Below, piece after piece: positions 5,528 through 6,165 of a stretch of DNA of 6,165 bases. Below the pieces are notes generated by a model. That model ran no database searches, was not told where the DNA came from, and was given only the letters and a program-made list of their open reading frames with translations. Position numbers and translations under genes: made by a program. Position 1 is the first letter of the stretch, and every line of letters starts with the position of its first letter. This stretch comes from Candidatus Bathyarchaeota archaeon (GTDB taxonomy: Archaea; Thermoproteota; Bathyarchaeia; TCS64): assembly GCA_030691555.1 (NCBI GenBank), contig JAUYEB010000141.1, forward strand, positions 1 to 6,165. Direction: 5' to 3'.

Positions 5528-6165
5528 ATGGGCAAGCTATTCGGCACGAACGGCGTCAGGGGCGTCGCGAACACGGAACTCACGGTCGAGCTGGTGACCC
5601 GCCTAGCAGCGTCCTGCGGCTCGATACTAGGGAGAGACATCGCCGTGGGGAGGGACGGACGCGCCACGAGCCCCAGGTTCAGGGACGCCGCCGTCTCCGG
5701 CCTACTCTCCGTCGGCTGCGACGTACACGACCTCGGCGTCCTACCCACACCCGCCCTCCAGTACGCCGTCAAGCACCTCAGACTCGACGGCGGGCTGATG
5801 ATCACCGCGAGCCACAACCCGCCCCAGTTCAACGGCGTCAAGGTCATGGCCGCCGACGGCGTCGAGCTCCCCCGCGGCGTCGAGGACAGGGTCGAGGACC
5901 TACTCTTCGCCGGCGGGCCGAAGGCGGCGCCCTGGGACCGAGTCGGCGAGGTCAGGCACCGCGAGGCGATCCCCCTATACATCGACGCCGTCCTCTCCCA
6001 CGTGGACGCCGCCAAGATCAGGAAATCCGCCTTCAAGGTCGCCATCGACCCCGGCAACGGCACGGGCGTCCTTACCGCCCCCACAGTCGCCCAGCGCCTC
6101 GGCTGCAGCGTCTACACGGTCAACGCCGAGCTGGACGGCCGCTTCCCCGGGAGGGAGTCCGAGCC
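5528..6165 (+). CDS. glmM: Phosphoglucosamine mutase / phosphomannomutase family, 3' end missing
   Basis: Alpha-D-phosphohexomutases interconvert sugar-6- and sugar-1-phosphates: GlcN-6-P to GlcN-1-P for UDP-GlcNAc, or Man-6-P to Man-1-P for GDP-mannose. About 212 of the usual 450 or so residues are visible. The start MGKLFGTNGVRG is typical of archaeal members. The active-site serine loop is MITASHNPP, with the phosphoserine at S95, followed by FNGVKV. Domain 2 begins around AIDPGNGTG (172-180). The DxDxDR metal loop and the sugar-binding loop lie beyond the window, so substrate preference cannot be read. I chose ATG 5528 because it matches the family start; an in-frame ATG at 5507 would add MDGRFRR, and neither has a clear ribosome binding site. 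The neighbouring nucleotidyltransferases fit a role in making their sugar-1-phosphate substrates. Archaeal members can act on several sugars, so the glmM label is by family. Confidence 0.87.
   Translation, partial: MGKLFGTNGVRGVANTELTVELVTRLAASCGSILGRDIAVGRDGRATSPRFRDAAVSGLLSVGCDVHDLGVLPTPALQYAVKHLRLDGGLMITASHNPPQFNGVKVMAADGVELPRGVEDRVEDLLFAGGPKAAPWDRVGEVRHREAIPLYIDAVLSHVDAAKIRKSAFKVAIDPGNGTGVLTAPTVAQRLGCSVYTVNAELDGRFPGRESE

Noticed and set aside
5507..5530. Alternative mutase start at ATG 5507
   Set aside because: It would add seven residues before the MGKLFGTNGVRG start usual in the archaeal family, without a ribosome binding site. It remains possible but less likely.
5428..6084. Reverse-strand open frame of 218 codons opposite the mutase gene
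   Set aside because: The + strand encodes an unmistakable phosphohexomutase (GTNGVRG, ITASHNPP) across the same bases, and the reverse product is Ser/Pro/Thr-rich with no recognisable domain.

Overview
The window is a GC-rich stretch of archaeal chromosome in which every supported gene lies on the + strand. The archaeal assignment rests on adjacent genes for both subunits of DNA topoisomerase VI, an archaeal Pno1/Dim2-type KH protein, an archaeal-type phosphohexomutase/GlmM, TATA-box promoters close to start codons, and GGTGA-type ribosome binding sites. The N-terminus of Top6B (around FFYRNREIAGFSNP) resembles what I recall from Thaumarchaeota/Aigarchaeota (TACK). Abundant ATA and AGG codons in an otherwise C/G-ending codon set are reminiscent of thermophilic archaea. 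Both placements are inference, since no search was possible.

Layout: (1) 1-3248 is an information-processing block: the 3' part of a two-KH-domain ribosome biogenesis protein, then top6B, then top6A. It is tightly packed (1-nt gap, then a 17-nt overlap), with ribosome binding sites inside the preceding genes, so it reads as one operon. (2) 3245-4235 begins with a TATA-like element that overlaps the top6A stop codon. It drives a 65-residue two-helix membrane protein of unknown function, followed after 3 nt by a single-domain sugar nucleotidyltransferase. (3) 4236-5397 has a clear BRE/TATA promoter and ribosome binding site, then a two-domain nucleotidyltransferase that closely resembles eukaryotic GMPPB (GDP-mannose pyrophosphorylase). 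(4) 5398-5527 is a 130-nt gap with no recognisable gene, followed by the 5' part of a phosphoglucosamine mutase/phosphomannomutase gene that runs off the window.

Together the right half is a nucleotide-sugar supply cluster. The mutase makes a hexose- or hexosamine-1-phosphate and the two nucleotidyltransferases activate sugar-1-phosphates to NDP-sugars, probably including GDP-mannose, for glycan or glycolipid synthesis. The left half combines small-subunit rRNA maturation with chromosome decatenation and relaxation. I see no mobile element, CRISPR array, tRNA or rRNA, and no clearly new biological system. The points most worth a second look are the overlapping promoter/stop architecture with its small membrane protein, the acidic repeat tail of Top6B, the shortened sugar-binding region of the first nucleotidyltransferase, and the GMPPB-like domain architecture of the second.
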